Positions 31,181 to 32,185 of a DNA stretch of 32,185 nucleotides are shown here, piece after piece. A model generated the notes under the pieces. That model searched no databases and was not told the DNA's origin. It saw only the letters and a list, made by a program, of their open reading frames with translations. Every line of letters begins with the position of its first letter. The stretch's first letter is position 1. Made by a program: the position numbers and the translations under genes. This stretch comes from CAZVWV01 sp964631745 (GTDB lineage Bacteria > Bdellovibrionota_C > UBA2361 > JBGSMV01): assembly GCA_964631745.1 (NCBI GenBank), contig CAZVWV010000028.1, positions 1-32,185 of the forward strand, given 5' to 3'.

Positions 31181-32185
31181 TTTGGCGGGCTACGGCGAAG
31201 CCAAAGACTGTGGGAAGAACCAGCAGTGCCAAGAGCAGGCCCGGTAAAAATATGCCGCATCGAAATAGCGTGTACGATAGAATTCCCCAACCGCTGATGA
31301 CTGCCACTAAGATTTTTAGGGCTGTGCGTGCATGACAGATTAGCATGGTTACGCTGAACAACAATGTCAGTATCGCCATGCCAAAAAACTCAATCTTGGC
31401 TGGAATTCTCTTAATCCAGCTCTGCTGCAAAAGGTTTCCGGCGATGTTGGCGTGAATCTCTACGCCGGCCATGTCTTTCATGTAGGGGGTGTGGAAGATG
31501 TCGTTTGACTGTGAGCCGAAGGAGACAAATAGTTGCTGGCCTAAAAATATGTGTTTTCCGGGGATGAGTTCGGAAAGTTGTTGATCGCTTAGCTCCATCA
31601 GTGCTGAAAATGATAATTTGGTGATGGTGCCGCGCGGGCCGTAATAATTTATCAGGTCGCCTGGATTAGGGTACTGTTTTGTGCGGGCCTCGGCGCCAAA
31701 GAGCATCTGCGCCATGGGGTTGCTTGAGGGATTTCTCTCATCGCCGGAATCAATCTGAAAAGTTCTGACCACATCGGCAGTGGTTATTAAATTCGCAAAG
31801 TATACTCCCTTGGCGGACTGCGCCAAGAGCGGTGCTGGTTCAATATATCGCGCACGCCCTACGCCCGCAGCTTCCGGCTGGGCGGAGTGATCTGTGGGAG
31901 CGAGTATTTTTACTATGTAAGTTGGAAGCTTAGAAAAGGCTTCTGCTAAGATACGTTCGTCGGCCGGGTCGTGGTACGGCCCATAACTGTAATCAATCAC
32001 CATAAGTTTTGGCTTAAAAGGCGCGATGCGTTCAAGCAGTTTGGCGGTAAGCGCGCGAGGCCAGAGAGATGTGCTTGGAACCCCTGCCCACTCGTAGCTG
32101 TGTTCATCTACTGTAACAACCATGAGGTCGTTGGGCGGCGCTATCGGCCCTCTCAAAATAAACCACAAATTTGTAAGGGTCGGTT
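31125..32185 (-). CDS. CHASE2-domain membrane sensor protein (5' end beyond window)
   Basis: The frame is open to the window edge, so the first residues (an N-terminal membrane helix is expected) are missing. The extracytoplasmic CHASE2 domain is recognisable: RGPIAPPNDLMVVTVDEHSY, SLWPRALTAKLLERIAPFKP, MVIDYSYGP, then DLINYYGPRG, GKHIFLGQQLFVS and DIFHTPYMKDMAGVEIHANI. Three transmembrane helices follow (FFGMAILTLLFSVTML, ILVAVISGWGILSYTLF, FLPGLLLALLVLPTVFGFAV), the usual CHASE2 layout. The protein then ends after about 20 residues with no cyclase, kinase or other output domain. It may be a stand-alone sensor, or have lost its effector. It stops at TAG. Its 3' end is duplicated at 27315-27370. 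Confidence 0.85.
   Translation of the reverse strand, partial: PTLTNLWFILRGPIAPPNDLMVVTVDEHSYEWAGVPSTSLWPRALTAKLLERIAPFKPKLMVIDYSYGPYHDPADERILAEAFSKLPTYIVKILAPTDHSAQPEAAGVGRARYIEPAPLLAQSAKGVYFANLITTADVVRTFQIDSGDERNPSSNPMAQMLFGAEARTKQYPNPGDLINYYGPRGTITKLSFSALMELSDQQLSELIPGKHIFLGQQLFVSFGSQSNDIFHTPYMKDMAGVEIHANIAGNLLQQSWIKRIPAKIEFFGMAILTLLFSVTMLICHARTALKILVAVISGWGILSYTLFRCGIFLPGLLLALLVLPTVFGFAVARQKRADELFKESMGLGSGEG

Noticed and set aside
1..32185. CRISPR array or phage genes
   Set aside because: No short regularly spaced repeats with unique spacers and no structural phage, integrase or terminase genes were seen.

Overview
The window looks like chromosomal DNA from a Gram-negative bacterium of uncertain phylum. 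The supporting signs are Sec and lipoprotein-type signal sequences, an RseP-like membrane protease relic, a Flp-type pilin, a CHASE2 sensor, a fused alpha/beta 2-oxoacid dehydrogenase E1 and SD-led genes. Base composition is mixed (around half GC), and many intergenic stretches carry dispersed repeats. No rRNA, tRNA, CRISPR array, transposase or recombinase gene was found.

Layout. (1) 1-5.1 kb: an inverted copy of a dispersed repeat at the left edge, a catalytically headless M50/RseP-like gene, a small secreted protein, an LTxxQ-type coiled-coil membrane protein and a TPR lipoprotein-like protein. (2) 5.1-7.3 kb: a higBA toxin-antitoxin (TA) pair whose toxin has an amber codon at position 11, a 205-bp MITE, and a Schlafen/AlbA_2 regulator gene broken at a run of eight G. 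(3) 7.3-14.1 kb: an ABC-F ATPase, an ABC exporter, a sulfatase-fold enzyme and a GT-C-like membrane protein. (4) 14.1-21.4 kb: a second MITE with an intact 9-bp target duplication, then a co-directional core-metabolism run (fused E1, lipoyl E2, RsmD, ACT-malic enzyme) meeting a convergent U32 tRNA-hydroxylation-type gene. (5) 21.4-27.6 kb: a decayed region leading into an island of toxin-antitoxin modules: Phd/PIN, HigB2/HigA2, a gutted AAA ATPase, and an HTH-fused MNT with its HEPN partner. (6) 27.9-32.2 kb: a thermolysin-like (M4) protease, a Flp pilin and a CHASE2 protein that runs off the right edge.

The most notable structure is the dispersed repeat family (copies A-F, full unit about 220-250 bp). 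It carries a GTGGCC/GGCCAC hairpin and a core palindrome ACTCCACCGGTGGAGT. Four copies in the same orientation (B, C, D, E) sit between successive TA-type modules, so the 22.4-27.6 kb stretch reads as module-repeat-module-repeat. Two copies share a 140-bp stretch with no differences inside more diverged flanks. Duplicated 3' ends of neighbouring genes (HEPN, CHASE2) sit directly next to repeat copies. One of those junctions falls at a GCGCGCT microhomology. This points to a repeat that drives recombination, gene conversion or cassette-like shuffling of TA modules; the mechanism is inference.

The core genes of region 4 supply acyl-CoA from a 2-oxoacid (E1 and E2; E3 is not in the window) and pyruvate from malate, with RsmD and the U32 protein acting on ribosome and tRNA maturation. 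The TA island, MITEs and broken genes mark the rest as an accessory, actively rearranging neighbourhood.
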